Assembly (NCBI GenBank): GCA_002591725.1 | Contig: NJAL01000004.1 | Span: forward strand, 1-64,000 | Direction: 5' to 3' | DNA length: 64,000 nt | From: Candidatus Didemnitutus mandela | GTDB lineage: Bacteria; Verrucomicrobiota; Verrucomicrobiia; Opitutales; Opitutaceae | In this document: positions 22,270 through 32,929 of the stretch, piece by piece | How the letters are laid out: each line of letters starts with the position of its first letter | Numbering within the stretch: the first letter of the stretch is position 1 | Notes under the pieces: model-generated | Told to the model about the DNA's origin: nothing | Database searches by the model: none | What the model saw: the letters and a program-made list of their open reading frames with translations, nothing else | Made by a program: the position numbers and the translations under genes

Positions 22270-22428
22270 ATGACTCCAGAAGAAATCAAGATCCTGAAAA
22301 AAGCTGTCCAACGCTCAAGTTACCGAGATAAGGCGGAGTATGTAAAATTTCTCGTGCGTTTAAATTCCCTATTGCGCAAGTACGAAATGGCATTTGCGGC
22401 AGGACGTTTTTACCGCATATCGGCGTAG
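22270..22428 (+). CDS. Small hypothetical protein, 52 residues
   Basis: ATG with a plausible Shine-Dalgarno sequence (GAGG, 8 bases upstream), reading MTPEEIKILKKAVQRSS… to GRFYRISA. The composition is helical and basic, with no membrane segment and no family that I recognise. It begins where the DHOD-like remnant ends and may be a genuine small gene or a chance open frame in decayed DNA. Confidence 0.3.
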   Translation: MTPEEIKILKKAVQRSSYRDKAEYVKFLVRLNSLLRKYEMAFAAGRFYRISA

Positions 22429-22649
22429 CGGGGGCGATTACGTTCCGGTTCTCGTTGGCTGGCGAATAAAATTTTAGCCAAGCCCAAAATCCGGTCGGCG
22501 CAGGTTTTTAGTTGGGCTTTGATTTGGCTCGAAGAGAAGGCCCACCTCAGGAAATAGTAGTTCTTGCCCTTTTTTTCTGATTTTCACGGGATAATTGAAT
22601 ATAATTTTTTTTGTTACTTATTAAATTATGGGATAATGTTCACTTTTAT
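22429..22649. other. AT-rich spacer between converging remnants
   Basis: It contains a short AT-rich segment (22,575-22,630) between plus-strand and minus-strand remnants. No gene or clear terminator is seen. Confidence 0.4.
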
Positions 22650-24110
22650 AGATGGTCGAAAATGGTAGATAGATTAGATGGTCGGCCCGCGCCGTTCAGG
22701 CGATGAAGCCGAACAAAAAAAGAAGTCGATACCGAGCGCGAAAAGCAGCAAGGCTCCACAATGCTGAGAGCTTGTGCTGCAGGCGACGAAATGTTGAGCC
22801 GCAGGGTACTGGTTTGGTGGCAGAGGCTGCGACAAGCACTACCTTGAGGGCCTGAGGATAGTAATAAATACAACGCGCTTAGTGCAAAAGCTGCAAGAGC
22901 GAGCAGGGTTAGCCAGCCTACTCGGCCGCCAAAACTGTTTAAGCGCATTGCGGCAGCGAGAATGGTTAACTTACCGAAAAAGCTAGCTAGTGGCGGAATT
23001 CCACCGAGGGACAGCGCAAAGATCGCCAGACAGCTTTTGAGATCGGCGATTTGTGCTGCTGGCTCATTAGTTTTAAGGTCGGCCAGTATACCGAAGGCCT
23101 CGATGGTTGCGAGACTATAAGTGAAGGCGTAAACAAGAAAGCGGGGCCGGGGTCCGGTGCGACTTGCGGCTATCAATCTAACCAGTAGCACACCGGAATT
23201 AGCGGTCGCGTAGCAGACAAACATGCGGCCAACATTGCTTTGCACGAAGGCACTAAAGTTTGCTGACAAGCAGGGAGAAGCGTGCGTGTTTGGGGCCGAG
23301 TGGAGCCCAACTTGCGATGAATGTCAGATGAGCCGCGGCGCCTCGTCCCAAGCTTGGTCAAGATCAGCCGGGGAAAACATCAAACCGGCGAGCTTTAAGG
23401 CTACGGCGGTCCATGTGGTTGGTGCTCCTTTATAAACATCGAGGCCAAAAAGCAAAAGGCGTGGCAGCGGCTTTGAATCCCAGGGCGACTACGGGTAGAG
23501 AAGTGGGTTTCGCACAAATGAGCTGGGAAAAGAGCTGGTCGAATTACAGTGTATTGTTCGATCCATAAAGCAGACTGAAACCAAAAAGCAGAAAAGTAAC
23601 GGACATTCCGTTGGTGAGGAAGTCTTTCGCCCCCTTCGGTGGAGGTCGCGCTGCAGTTTTCGAAACCGGACAAGGCGTAGAGCAAAAACTGGCGAGCTCG
23701 AGCGAGAGAAAAGCGATAATTGATGGCCATTTGCCATGATGCCCATGGCCGCTAGCGGCAAGAAGCAGCAGTGCAATAAATTTTATGGGATGGCGCAAGA
23801 CGGGAGACCGCTGGAAACGATTACGAGGGAGAAGAGCATCAGTCGGGCGGATCCGACGCCGTGCGGCGGCACCACAGTCATCGAGCATGAAGGCTCCCCG
23901 TCGAAGAGCGACCTGTGACCGAACTGGCGACGGCTTGTACTGTGGCTGCGATCAAAGCTAGGGCGGCGATTAGTTGAACTATAGTTTCCCATTGGGAGGA
24001 GACAGGCACGGTCGTACCAGACCGAAAAGCAGAGCCATCAGAGCGCCTACGAGCAAACTGACTTCAGGCTGGAGGGGAAAAGAAACAGCGTGCGAAAATC
24101 GAGGTTTATG
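22650..24110 (-). pseudogene. nuoN: Decayed NADH-quinone oxidoreductase subunit N
   Basis: On the minus strand the pieces run: PEVSLLVGALMALLFGLV (start, ~24,060), LLLLAASGHGHHGKWPS (~23,750), AFLSLELASFCSTPC (~23,690) and VTFLLFGFSLLYGSNNTL (~23,590-23,545), the conserved proton-channel helices. They end with FLVYAFTYSLATIEAFGIL, DLKSCLAIFALSLGGIPPLA and SFFGKLTILAAA (~23,140-22,940). The first third and middle are in shifted frames. The ancestor was a proton-pumping membrane subunit of complex I. Confidence 0.85.
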
Positions 24111-25980
24111 GGACATCTCTCGAAACCGATGGCTTGGAAGAAGAGCGAGGCCAAGATGCAACGGATCCAGTCGAGCAGCGCGTTGGGGAAGAGACCGAAG
24201 TAAGTTATGGCTACGAGCAGTAGTAGCGCACCAGCCTTTTTGGGCATGAGAAGTCGGCGGCAACAGAATGAGCGGGAGTCGTAACGGGTTCCCCGGTGGT
24301 GGCCGAAGAAGATCACTTGAATCTCGCGCAGCGTAAAAGCCGCTGCCTCGAACGTGTGCCGGTCGCCAAAGGCAGCAGCTTGTCCAGGACGACTAGCCCC
24401 AACGTGTGTGAGTCCGCTTTTAGGACATGGGCTGGCAATGGCGAGGCCGAGGATGACGAAGCTCATATGGCTGATGCTCGAGTAGCCAATTACAGATTTA
24501 AAATTCTCTTACACCAGAGCGACGAAGCCAGCTTAGAGGATGCTGGCGATCAGCGGTTAGAAAAATAAAAAGCCAACGGGGAAGCGCGGCAGCGCCACGC
24601 GCAGACAGCCGTAGGCGCTCAGTTTCATTGCTGTGCCTGCAAGGAACATCAACGTAGCCATTTGGAGTCTAGACCTGAAATGGAAACAGGATGGCTAGCA
24701 CCTCGAAGTTTATGAAAACGAGCGCGAATTAGCCGATTTGTTGCTCGCTGGTGAATGCGTCGCCGTGCCCGAGAGGTGTTCGGGGAAAAACTTATTCTTC
24801 CGGCCAGTATGCAGGCCTAGAGCAGTTACGTCTTGAGGAGAGGCAGGGCTGCGAGCAAGCCAGGGATACGCCATAGCAGCGGTCTATGGTACGAGTCCGA
24901 AGACGCTATAAAAAGTAAGAAATTTGCCTAAAAATCCATTTAGGCCAGACAGACTGGAACGATGAAAGCATCGCCATGACGAACAAACTCGCTAAGACGG
25001 GAATCGCCGCTCACACGCTTCCGAAGTTGTGCGATCTGCGGCGGATTGACAGAACTGTTTTTCAAAAATACCAGCGCAGCAGAACAGCGTGCCGGTGGAT
25101 AGACCGTGGTCAAATGTCTGGATTGTGGCGGCGCGGGTATCAGATTGGATTGTTGACTTGGCTGCGAAGAGCGCCAGAAAACAACAACTCAGATGGTTTA
25201 ACGGCGAGTATGCGATCATGTGCTTGAGGTCGGTTTGTTGCAGTGCGGCGAATACCTCCAACATACTGCCCAATGCGAGTCAGAACAACGCCGAAGCCTC
25301 CGTCTGCAGAGACGCTTGGAAGATAGACTACATCAGCCTCAGAAAACCTTAAACGTCCATTTCCGAAATCATGTCCGTAAGGTAGACCGAGGGACCAGCC
25401 GGTGCTTCCGCATAGGCGGGCGGCAGCCGGCGGCATTTTTACCGCGAGGTCGAGCAAGACGCGAGGAAATCCAGTTGAAGCCAGGTTCTTTAGACGACCG
25501 CGAGCTGCGGCGAATTTTTAAAGATCGAATGTTCTGGTGGTGGCAGAGAGGGTCGCGAAGCTTACTATCATGAAGGCGCTGCTACCGATCGTGTAGACGG
25601 CAAACTGATAGGCGGCATGCCCCCCGCCGCCGGGGCCATTCAAAAGTTTGGTTAGGAATAAGGCGGGGTAAGGAGGCTCAGTTCAAAAAGCACAAGCCAC
25701 AGTACGAAATCTAGCTCGAGAAACATGCTGAGTATGCGTTGTCCTAAAACAAAACAGGTACATAGGAACAACAGTAATCAAACATAGAGACCCGAGCTCC
25801 GACACATCGCATGCTGTGCCCAAAGCGTGCGCAAAATGATGAGTGCGGTAAGCAGAACGAAGAACAGGCTCAAATCGTTAAGGCCCCGGTGGAAATGGAC
25901 ATTCAGTGCGTTGATAAACGTGTGGTTTTCCACGAATCGAAAACTGTGAAACTTTGGTCGAAAAAAAACAGGCAAAGATA
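24111..25980 (-). pseudogene. nuoM: Decayed NADH-quinone oxidoreductase subunit M
   Basis: Minus-strand pieces in order: FRFVENHTFINALNVHFHRG, LNDLSLFFVLLTALI (~25,950-25,850, the NuoM entry to helix 4), LAVKMPPA (~25,450), LRFSEA (~25,370), SMLEVFAALQQTDLKHMIAY (~25,265-25,205), DHGLSTGTLFCCAGIFE (~25,110-25,060) and a C-terminal helix VAITYFGLFPNALLDWI (~24,210). The order nuoM then nuoN on the same strand is the usual end of a nuo operon. No nuoL lies upstream here. Many frameshifts, so inactive. Confidence 0.85.
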
Positions 25981-26354
25981 TGTATAATAAGATTAGTCGA
26001 GGTGCATTGTTGCGTTTTTGGCTTTAGAATTCGTTCAGACTCAACTGATCAGTTGAGAAGTGGGGCTTAAACGACGTTGTTAGCACTGGCCTTCGCAGAC
26101 GAGCTAGGTGTGATTACTTGCTGGCGACATTAGGGGGCGGTTTAGGGACGGCCTTTCAGCACGGGGGCAAAGTCGAGAAGCGACCTTTCCCAAGAAACTG
26201 TCACTTTGGCGCTCAAGAGACTTTATCAAGGTGGATAAAAACTCAGGACCATTTGTCATGGTATCAGGTTTTTGTCTCGGCTAAAACTCGAAAGTTGGCA
26301 ATAATGATAGTCGGTAGTTTTCCTTTTTCTAACAATTCTTTTCAATGTAGGCAC
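25981..26354. other. Spacer between nuoM remnant and VOC gene
   Basis: No recognisable gene. It must hold the promoter of the VOC gene; a run CTTTTTCTAACAATTC lies 20-35 bases before its start, but no convincing -35/-10 pair stands out. Confidence 0.4.
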
Positions 26355-26744
26355 ATGACTGTTAAAAAATTTTTGCATATTCGTATGCGTGTAAACGATT
26401 TGGAACGTACTGTTGAATTCTACAAAGCAGTACTTGGCCTGGTAGTTTCGCGACGGCACACTTCCCCCCGTGGCGCGCAATTGGCGTTTATTGCCACCCC
26501 CGGTAGCGAAGAAGAGATCGAAATTTGCCAAATGCCGCCTAGCGCGGCTTCTGTGGCGGTTCAGCCTGATTTGATACACATCGCTTTCGAAATAGACGAC
26601 CTGGTCACTTTTGCCGAAGGCTTGAAACAAAAAGGAATCGCTTTGAGCGACGGCCCCACTAAGACAGACAGTGGCTCGGTCATCGCTTTCATTGATGCGC
26701 CCGAGGGTTACGAAGTGGAGCTGATTCAATCCGCCCGAAAATAA
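26355..26744 (+). CDS. Glyoxalase-like VOC-superfamily protein
   Basis: A 129-residue single-domain protein of the vicinal-oxygen-chelate superfamily, closest in form to lactoylglutathione lyase (removal of methylglyoxal). The expected metal ligands are all in place: His in FLHIRMRVNDLE (residue ~7), Glu in EEEIEICQM, His in DLIHIAFEI and Glu in GYEVELIQS. An upstream extension of the open frame to 26118 is not protein-like and is rejected; ATG at 26355 gives the family start. Substrate cannot be proved from sequence. Followed by a terminator. Confidence 0.85.
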   Translation: MTVKKFLHIRMRVNDLERTVEFYKAVLGLVVSRRHTSPRGAQLAFIATPGSEEEIEICQMPPSAASVAVQPDLIHIAFEIDDLVTFAEGLKQKGIALSDGPTKTDSGSVIAFIDAPEGYEVELIQSARK

Positions 26745-26781
26745 CGACTCGAATAGGGAGAGAGACATTCCCCTCTCATCG

Positions 26782-26808
26782 CCGATAAAATCGGTCTTTT
26801 GCTTTTTC
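26782..26808 (+). terminator. Intrinsic terminator after the VOC gene
   Basis: Stem CCGAT-AAA-ATCGG (26782-26794) followed by TCTTTTGCTTTTTC. The tail lies 26 bases before the msrA start, so msrA may depend partly on read-through. Confidence 0.55.
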
Positions 26809-26834
26809 TCTTCTGGAATCATTTTATATTTTTT

Positions 26835-27404
26835 ATGAACTCAGCTTTTTCGACGGCTGCCGAACAGGGCGGGAAAATCCAAACTTTCGTGGTTGGCGGT
26901 GGTTGCTTCTGGTGTACAGAAGCGGTATTCGAGCGTGTTCCCGGTGTAAAATCGGTGGTTAGCGGCTACTCGGGTGGCGATGTACCCAATCCAACCTATG
27001 AACAGGTTTGTACTGGCGAAACCGGATACGCGGAAGTATCGAAGCTCGAATTCGATCCCGCTGTGGTGTCTGCCGATAAGTTGCTCGAGGTGTTTTTCGA
27101 AGCTCACGATCCCACCACACTGAATCGCCAGGGGATGGACGAGGGAACCCAATACCGCTCAGTGATTTTTTACGCGGATGAGGCTCAACATGAGGCTGCG
27201 ATTCGGGCAAAGAAAACCGCGCAGAAGAACTATGCTGATCCGATCGTAACCCAGATCGAACCGTTGAAAAAAAAGTTTTATCCCGCCGAGAACTACCTCC
27301 AAGACTATTTCAAGAACTATCCCAATGCAAACTACTGCCAGTCCGTGATTTGCCCGAAGCTATCGAAACTTGAGCGTAGGGGCGTCATTTCATCGGAAAA
27401 GTAG
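26835..27404 (+). CDS. msrA: Peptide methionine sulfoxide reductase A
   Basis: Reduces the S-epimer of methionine sulfoxide in proteins, repairing oxidative damage. The catalytic block GGGCFWCTEAVFERVPGV lies near residues 20-37, followed by VVSGYSGG, PTYEQVCTGETGYAEV and FEAHDPTTLNRQGMDEGTQY, all intact. The C-terminus carries another cysteine pair region (NYCQSVICPKL) suited to recycling the active site. 189 residues from ATG 26835; an open frame begins 12 codons earlier, but those residues are unlike the family. No partner msrB is nearby. Confidence 0.95.
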   Translation: MNSAFSTAAEQGGKIQTFVVGGGCFWCTEAVFERVPGVKSVVSGYSGGDVPNPTYEQVCTGETGYAEVSKLEFDPAVVSADKLLEVFFEAHDPTTLNRQGMDEGTQYRSVIFYADEAQHEAAIRAKKTAQKNYADPIVTQIEPLKKKFYPAENYLQDYFKNYPNANYCQSVICPKLSKLERRGVISSEK

Positions 27405-28388
27405 TCGGAGTGTTTTGCCAAGAAAACGGAGAAGATTTTCTCTGTCCGTTCCGTATGATGTTGAGTTTTTCCTTTTTTAAACAAGTTTATCGGCATTGGT
27501 AGATAAAACTAAATCGATAACATCTTTAGGATGTTGGCGAAAGTGCCGTTTGTCTGAAATCGTAATGCATTTCTCTTGCGGCGCCGATCTGAGATCTGAG
27601 TTGGTTTTTTACGATTGTTATCTGCATGTGTCGGATTATGGGCTTAAACCCAGCGTTGGATTATGCTGAAATACTCAAGGATACGCTGGTCTCTTACACA
27701 TACTGCATCCTGTGGTGCGGCTTCGGGACCAATACATCGCCTGGGTCCTGAATTTTCAGGAGCCGCTAGTGAATGTGTTTTTCCAGCTACAACGAGGAGG
27801 GCTAATGTTGTTGGGCTCCTTTTCATTAAAAACGTGAGGGTTGCGGAAATATGGCGGTTCCTTGTCCAGTATGGAACTGAGGCGTGCTGGAGCGTGGTCA
27901 GCTTTTGTGGAGTTGATGCCTTGGTGGCAGCGGAGGCTTATTATCGGGACAGCGAGCAGCGGCCGGTTTGTTACTTTTAGCTCGGCGACGGTTTCTATGA
28001 GATGCTGTTTTCCTATCCATACTGCGATGAAACGTGGTGTTCTTCTGTCTTCCCCGAAAGCACCGGCTCGCTCGCCGACAAAGAAACCGCTCTTGACCAC
28101 CAAGCGGCGTTTTTACTAATGGCAGTGTGGCTGCAGCAGAGAATCCTCGACACGCGCTGGCGCCGGTTGTGCGCACCAACTCTTTGGCGGCGGAAGAGTC
28201 AGTGCATATGGCGCAAATACCCGCGTTGCTCGGCCAATTAAACGTTACTAGGTAATGGAAGCCTACCTGGCGTAGACGAAAAAAACGGCGGCTAGACTTT
28301 AACGATTATTAATAAGTTGTAACCTATCGGAATGAAACTTGGCAATAGCAATACTGTTCTATCCATAACATACTTCCAATAACATATT
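27405..28388. pseudogene. Decayed gene, possibly a membrane-anchored adaptor protein
   Basis: On the plus strand, pieces VRLRDQYIAWVLNFQEPLVN (~27,710-27,770), FFQLQRGGLMLLGSF (~27,780-27,825), WWQRRLIIGTASSGRFVTFS (~27,923-27,980) and HTAMKRGVLLSSPKA (~28,019-28,063) run in order across frames. The last looks like the start of the periplasmic part of an HlyD- or M50-type membrane adaptor, but I cannot name the family. A weak hairpin (ACGGAGAAG…TCTCTGTCCGT) follows the msrA stop near 27,427-27,452. Confidence 0.4.
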
Positions 28389-28955
28389 ATGTCTATTTTG
28401 GAAATCGGAGGAACAATTCTTGGAGTCTTCGGTGTCTGGTTAATGCTCAACCAGAGCATTTGGGGCTGGCCCGTCGGGCTTGTCCAAGTGTCGATCTATA
28501 CGTGGGTCTTTTTTGACGCTCGATTGTTGTCCGGTGTGTTGTTACAGATCATCTATCTGCTGATCCACGCGTATGGCTGGTGGCACTGGTTGCTCGGCAG
28601 CAAGAATTCGGAACCTCTTCGGGTTTCTTCTCTGAGCTCGTTGGCTATCCTGGGTTGGATTTTGCTTGGAGCCGTTGGCACGGCAGGTTGGGGGTGGTTC
28701 ATGGACAAGACTACCGATGCAGCTCTGCCTTGGTGGGACGCGTTTATTCTGGTTTTTAGCCTGATCTCGCAATGGCTCCAGGCGCGAAAAAACGTCGAGT
28801 GCTGGCTGGGCTGGATGATCGTCAACACTGTGGCCATGGGGGTGTATTGGGCCAATGATCTCAAAACGACCAGCGTGCTCTATGGCATTTTCTTGCTGAT
28901 GGCCTTTGGGGGCTGGTGCCAGTGGAGGCGTTCGTTTGAACTGAATCCGGTATGA
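28389..28955 (+). CDS. pnuC: Nicotinamide riboside transporter PnuC
   Basis: Inner-membrane carrier that brings nicotinamide riboside into the cell for NAD synthesis. The 188-residue protein has the PnuC pattern of seven hydrophobic segments, with the motifs LMLNQSIWGWPVGLVQVSIY (residues 19-38), a tryptophan-rich LLIHAYGWWHWLLG and the C-terminal WMIVNTVAMGVYWA. It overlaps the next gene by four bases (ATGA), so the two are translationally coupled. No SD is obvious. Confidence 0.95.
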   Translation: MSILEIGGTILGVFGVWLMLNQSIWGWPVGLVQVSIYTWVFFDARLLSGVLLQIIYLLIHAYGWWHWLLGSKNSEPLRVSSLSSLAILGWILLGAVGTAGWGWFMDKTTDAALPWWDAFILVFSLISQWLQARKNVECWLGWMIVNTVAMGVYWANDLKTTSVLYGIFLLMAFGGWCQWRRSFELNPV

Positions 28956-29506
28956 TTGGCCCCGTGCGTGTCGCTGTTTTCGGACCAGAATCTACCGGGA
29001 AAACCCAACTCTCCTTGCGACTCGCGGAGCATTTTTCTGCGCTGCTGGTGGCGGAGTATGCCCGTGAATTCTGGAACCTGTACGGGAAAATCGAGCTTGG
29101 CGATATTTCATTTATTGCTCGCGAGCAGTGGCGGCGTGAAGATATTGTTGCTTCCGCGAAGGAACTGGTTATTTGTGACACGGAAGCGTTGACAACGGTG
29201 CTGTGGAGCGATTTGCTTTATGGCTCATGTCCCGAGGAGGTGCAGCATGGCGCTGAAAAGCGCTGTCGGAGTTATGCGCTCTATCTGCTTCTCGATGCCG
29301 ATGTGCCTTTTGCGCTCGACCCTCAACGGTGTTTTCCTGATCCCGCCGATCGCGCCAAACTTGCCAGGGTCTGGCTCGCGGCGCTAGAACGACGCCACAT
29401 TCCTTTTGTTTGGATTCGGGGCGATTGGGCCGAACGCGAGCGCACTGCACTGGCTGCTGTGGAGCAGTTAATGGCACGTGTTCGACCGAGCCGGAGCTGG
29501 GTTTAA
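28952..29506 (+). CDS. nadR: Nicotinamide riboside kinase (NadR C-terminal type)
   Basis: Phosphorylates nicotinamide riboside to NMN with ATP, trapping what PnuC imports. The Walker A motif GPESTGKTQLS is at residues ~11-21, EYAREFW follows at ~36, and DTEALTTVLWSDLLYG is the substrate-side loop with its catalytic aspartate. The 184-residue product corresponds only to the kinase domain of NadR; the HTH and NMN-adenylyltransferase domains of the E. coli protein are absent. Another enzyme must therefore make NAD from NMN. The start overlaps the pnuC stop. Confidence 0.9.
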   Translation: MIGPVRVAVFGPESTGKTQLSLRLAEHFSALLVAEYAREFWNLYGKIELGDISFIAREQWRREDIVASAKELVICDTEALTTVLWSDLLYGSCPEEVQHGAEKRCRSYALYLLLDADVPFALDPQRCFPDPADRAKLARVWLAALERRHIPFVWIRGDWAERERTALAAVEQLMARVRPSRSWV

Positions 29507-29649
29507 GTTTGAAACTCGATTGCACCACAGATTCGGCAGCAGCGTATTTGTTACTGGTGCGCTCGGATTTTCCGCAGCGGGTGAGGTGGTTTTCCGAATG
29601 GCCTTAGCTGAACAGGCGTAGAAAATTCTGTTCGGCCAGCGCGAGCGAG

Positions 29650-30650
29650 TTACACTAACGCGCTGGCTGCGAGCCTGTGCTCAGTTTGAGGTCGAGAGGT
29701 CAAGATCGAAGGCGCTGCACTGAAGGATCTCCTCGGCTTCGGGCACCGGTTGCGGCAACCGCGGGTTCGTAACCGAGACGATGCAGGATTTACACCGAAG
29801 TTTTGCATTTTATCGGGCTGCCGCCTACAATAAGTACTCGTGTGGGATAGCGCTAGGCGAATTGTACGTCCAAAGCCGGAGCAACGGTGGCATTCGTAGC
29901 TGTGTTCTGACAATATGGCTGACGGGAGCTAGCACTGTGAAGAAAAACATCGAGCCCTTGGCCCGCCGGGCTGGCGCTGCGATGAAGCTAATCGCTTGGT
30001 CGATGCAGGTGCCGGCTGAGAAGGGAGCATGTTTGAGTTCGAGACGGCCAGACTTGATTTTGACACATCGAGAGTGTTGGTGATGAGAGTCAGTAACATC
30101 TTGCCGCTGTTCTAAAGCGCACTCGTGGACTTCTTTTCCCCTGCAGCGAACGGGGCGGCGCTTAGGAATCTGGTGGCGGCTATGATTGCGTTGAGCGGAA
30201 TGCGAACCTCGTGGCTCATTGTCGAGAGAAAACAGCTATTGGCTGGTCGCCTGCTCGGCGGAATCGCTAGCTTTTTCGAGGCCTTGCTGGTTTAAGCACG
30301 GCTATCTGATGGTGCACTTGTGCTCGAAGATGAGCTGGCTGAGTTCTTAGGGGGACGACGTAACAGCGGAGAACTCTCAGAGCACCCCATTCCTTCGGGA
30401 GTTGTGAACGATGTCCCTCCGTAGAACCGTATATGTCTCTGTGGCGAGCTTGTGAAGTTGGTGTGGGAGCGGAAGCTAGTGTCTTGTCTTGCTCCTGGTA
30501 CGACAAAAAAATCGCCCGAGATGTTGACCGATTGGTCCGCGCGCAGAAGGAAGTGTTTGGCGGAGTTTCGCATTTGCTAAATTTGATCAAGGTGTCAGGT
30601 TTTATCGGCTAGATTGATGGAGGCGAGAGGCGTGTCGCAGATTGGTGCTG
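29650..30650 (-). pseudogene. Decayed sensor histidine kinase (PAS and kinase domains)
   Basis: The phosphoacceptor block FLSTMSHEVRIPLNAII is complete on the minus strand at ~30,180-30,230 and includes the histidine. Downstream it continues NSGKMLLTLITNTLDVSKIK, SGRLELKHAPFSAGTCIDQA and ISFIAAPA (~30,110-29,960), the helix and linker before the ATPase domain. Upstream pieces (VTSSP-type strand and EKASDSAEQATSQ linker) suggest a PAS domain. Stops and frame changes follow; the ATPase domain is not readable. Probably a membrane or cytoplasmic sensor. Confidence 0.75.
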
Positions 30651-31419
30651 TGAAATGTCACCGAATCATTATATTCCTGCTTCGGCAGCAGCATCGAGAA
30701 TATGATAAAAGCGAAGCACGGCGAGCTGCTGGATATGCATGAATGAGCGGATCATTTTGGCCGAAAACATTAAGTGCTGACGCTTAGCCAGGATTACAGG
30801 ATTGTGTTCAGCCTACTATCATGCTGCTGCCGTTCGGGGTGGTGTTGGTACGTCGATATTGGCAGGCAGGGGGCGCGACAAAGATTGGATTACTAACTAC
30901 TGGTCGCGCCGCTCGCGGAAATGACATGGTAGGCGGCGACAAGCATGATGCTTTTTAAGCTGGATCAAAACGGATCGTATAATTTTGCGAGCGCAGCGTC
31001 GAGCTTTTCCAGACTGGTTGCGGCTCCTCTCGTGAGTTGGAGCCGACTGGCGATCAAGCTCAGCTAGGTCAGGCTTCCCGGGAGGACTGCTGCGATGGGG
31101 TTACTGATTAAGTATACTCTTCCCGGAACATTTAAAGGGTGTGGTGTGACGACACATCGGTGTACATAAGCGCTTGTTCAACACCTGTATCATCCGCTTC
31201 ACGGCAACGCTATCGAGCGTGCAGAGAGGGCTGGAAAATTGAGCTGCAGAAGCGGGATTTAGGCGGTGTAATCGAGACACTTAACCGACGGTAGTTAGCG
31301 CTCTTATTCTGTTTATGTTAGAGGCTAAGAGAAATTCCGTAGGCGAGCGTGATAGCTGTGAGTGGCGAACGGGTACAACTGTGTGGCTTTTTCGGGGTCG
31401 TTTCGAGCTACGTTTACGC
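30651..31419. other. Decayed DNA, nothing recognised
   Basis: No open frame of note. It probably contains the N-terminal part of the sensor kinase, but no motif could be read. Confidence 0.4.
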
Positions 31420-32625
31420 TTGGCGGAAATACGTTATGGTGGGGCTTCCCGTGTCGGTGCACGATCTGGGATGGTTGGAAAACTATGTGCTTTGGCTGGG
31501 GTGGTGGTGGAGTGTTGGATCCAAAAGGCGAACTGCTAGCGAAGCTAGCCGTGGCCGACGATTTGCGAGTGGAATCGACGGCTAATTGGTGGCTCGATAG
31601 CACGGATGTTCTTGGCTAGCGGCGGGGTGGGTCGTCCACGTTCCAACAAATTGAGAACGAAAATCCTGGCCAAAAAGAAATGACCAGGTTGCTCAGAGCG
31701 CGGGGCGAGGATAGCGGATTCGAGCGCGTAGCTGCTGATTTTTTAACGCGTTTGAGATGTCGGGAGTGTTGACGTAAACTGCACAGCCGATACGTCGGAG
31801 AGGGATTTGCACTGACGCGAAACAACAGTTTGAATGAGGCGACCGAAAAAATAGCCGATGTAGCTAATGATTATGAGAGCGAAGCCGACTGCGAACAAGA
31901 ATAAGGGACAGCTACTGTGACTTTTTTCTCCGCACGAACCACCGATCAAGGTATCCGCTCATCAAGCCCATGTACTACCTCGCGGCCAAGCAGGCCGATG
32001 ACCAAAATGCCGAAGGTGATCGTGGCGAGCTTCACGCTCAGCGCCATGTAGCCGTTCAAAATATAGCTGAACTTGTGGGCGATTACGCCCTGCAGCTCGT
32101 TGCGATTGAGTTCCTCCAACATGTCTCGAGTGACGCAGAAAGCGGCGCCGGATGTCGCGAGACCGGGAGCGAAGACATTCTACCGCGGGTTTGCCGTTAA
32201 GCATGTAGATGGTAGGTACGAGCACGCCCGACGTGATGGCCACTTCCTCAACGACATTGAGTAGACGGGGCTCGGCCATAGCTTTGGTATACAGGTTGAT
32301 GTGACGGGCATTCACGGATTCCGTCACGGCCAAGCTATCGGAGCGGATTGTGTTCATTTGAATAGCGACACTGCGCCGACGATCAATAATGTGGCTGCGC
32401 TGACGCTGTTAAACACGCAAAAATTTTATCAGCAAACGAAGATAGGTGAAGGGGCGTGGTAATACCAGGGTCGACCATAGTAGCCGTCGTTGGTGTTGGT
32501 GTTGATCAGCAGCATCGCAGCGAAATAGCCAGCGGCAACGAGGCTCCGAAGACGATGAGAAGAAAAAGCACAGCCAATCGCTCGTTTTTCTGGCGCGACC
32601 GATCCTGCGCTTTGAAGAAAGCCAT
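31420..32625 (-). pseudogene. Decayed M48-family membrane metalloprotease
   Basis: Starts MAFFKAQDRSRQKNERLAVL on the minus strand (ATG at 32625), the usual start of Opitutaceae-type M48 proteins. RLLNVVEEVAITSGV and NVFAPGLATSGAAFCVTRDM (~32,250-32,115) lead to ELNRNELQGVIAHKFSYILN (~32,110-32,050), where the zinc motif HExxH has become HKFSY. LFLFAVGFALIIISYIGYFF, LIQTVVSRQCKSLSDVSAVQ and THPPL-type ends (~31,890-31,640) complete the family. Frameshifts and the lost zinc ligand show it is inactive. It lies beside a lemA remnant, a common pairing. Confidence 0.85.
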
Positions 32626-32929
32626 AGTCCGGAGTTGCGGTGGGGTAGCGTCGTGGATCAAGGGCGGGATCTGACTGCGACGGCGGTGTTGTGGTGGCGA
32701 ACCCGGTGACGCCTAGAAATTTTTCCGCGACGTCGTAGAGGAAAACAATAATGGCATTATCGCCAAGTGGGGCACATGCATGACACATTCGAGCATAGAC
32801 ATCCTTGCGTGTATTGTCAGAGTCCAATGTAGAGCATACACCGTGTTGTTGTTGAGATTATCTTAAAATTGAACCCTGGCTAGGGCAGGAACAAAAGTAA
32901 ACGATATCTAATTTACAACGAATCGAAAT

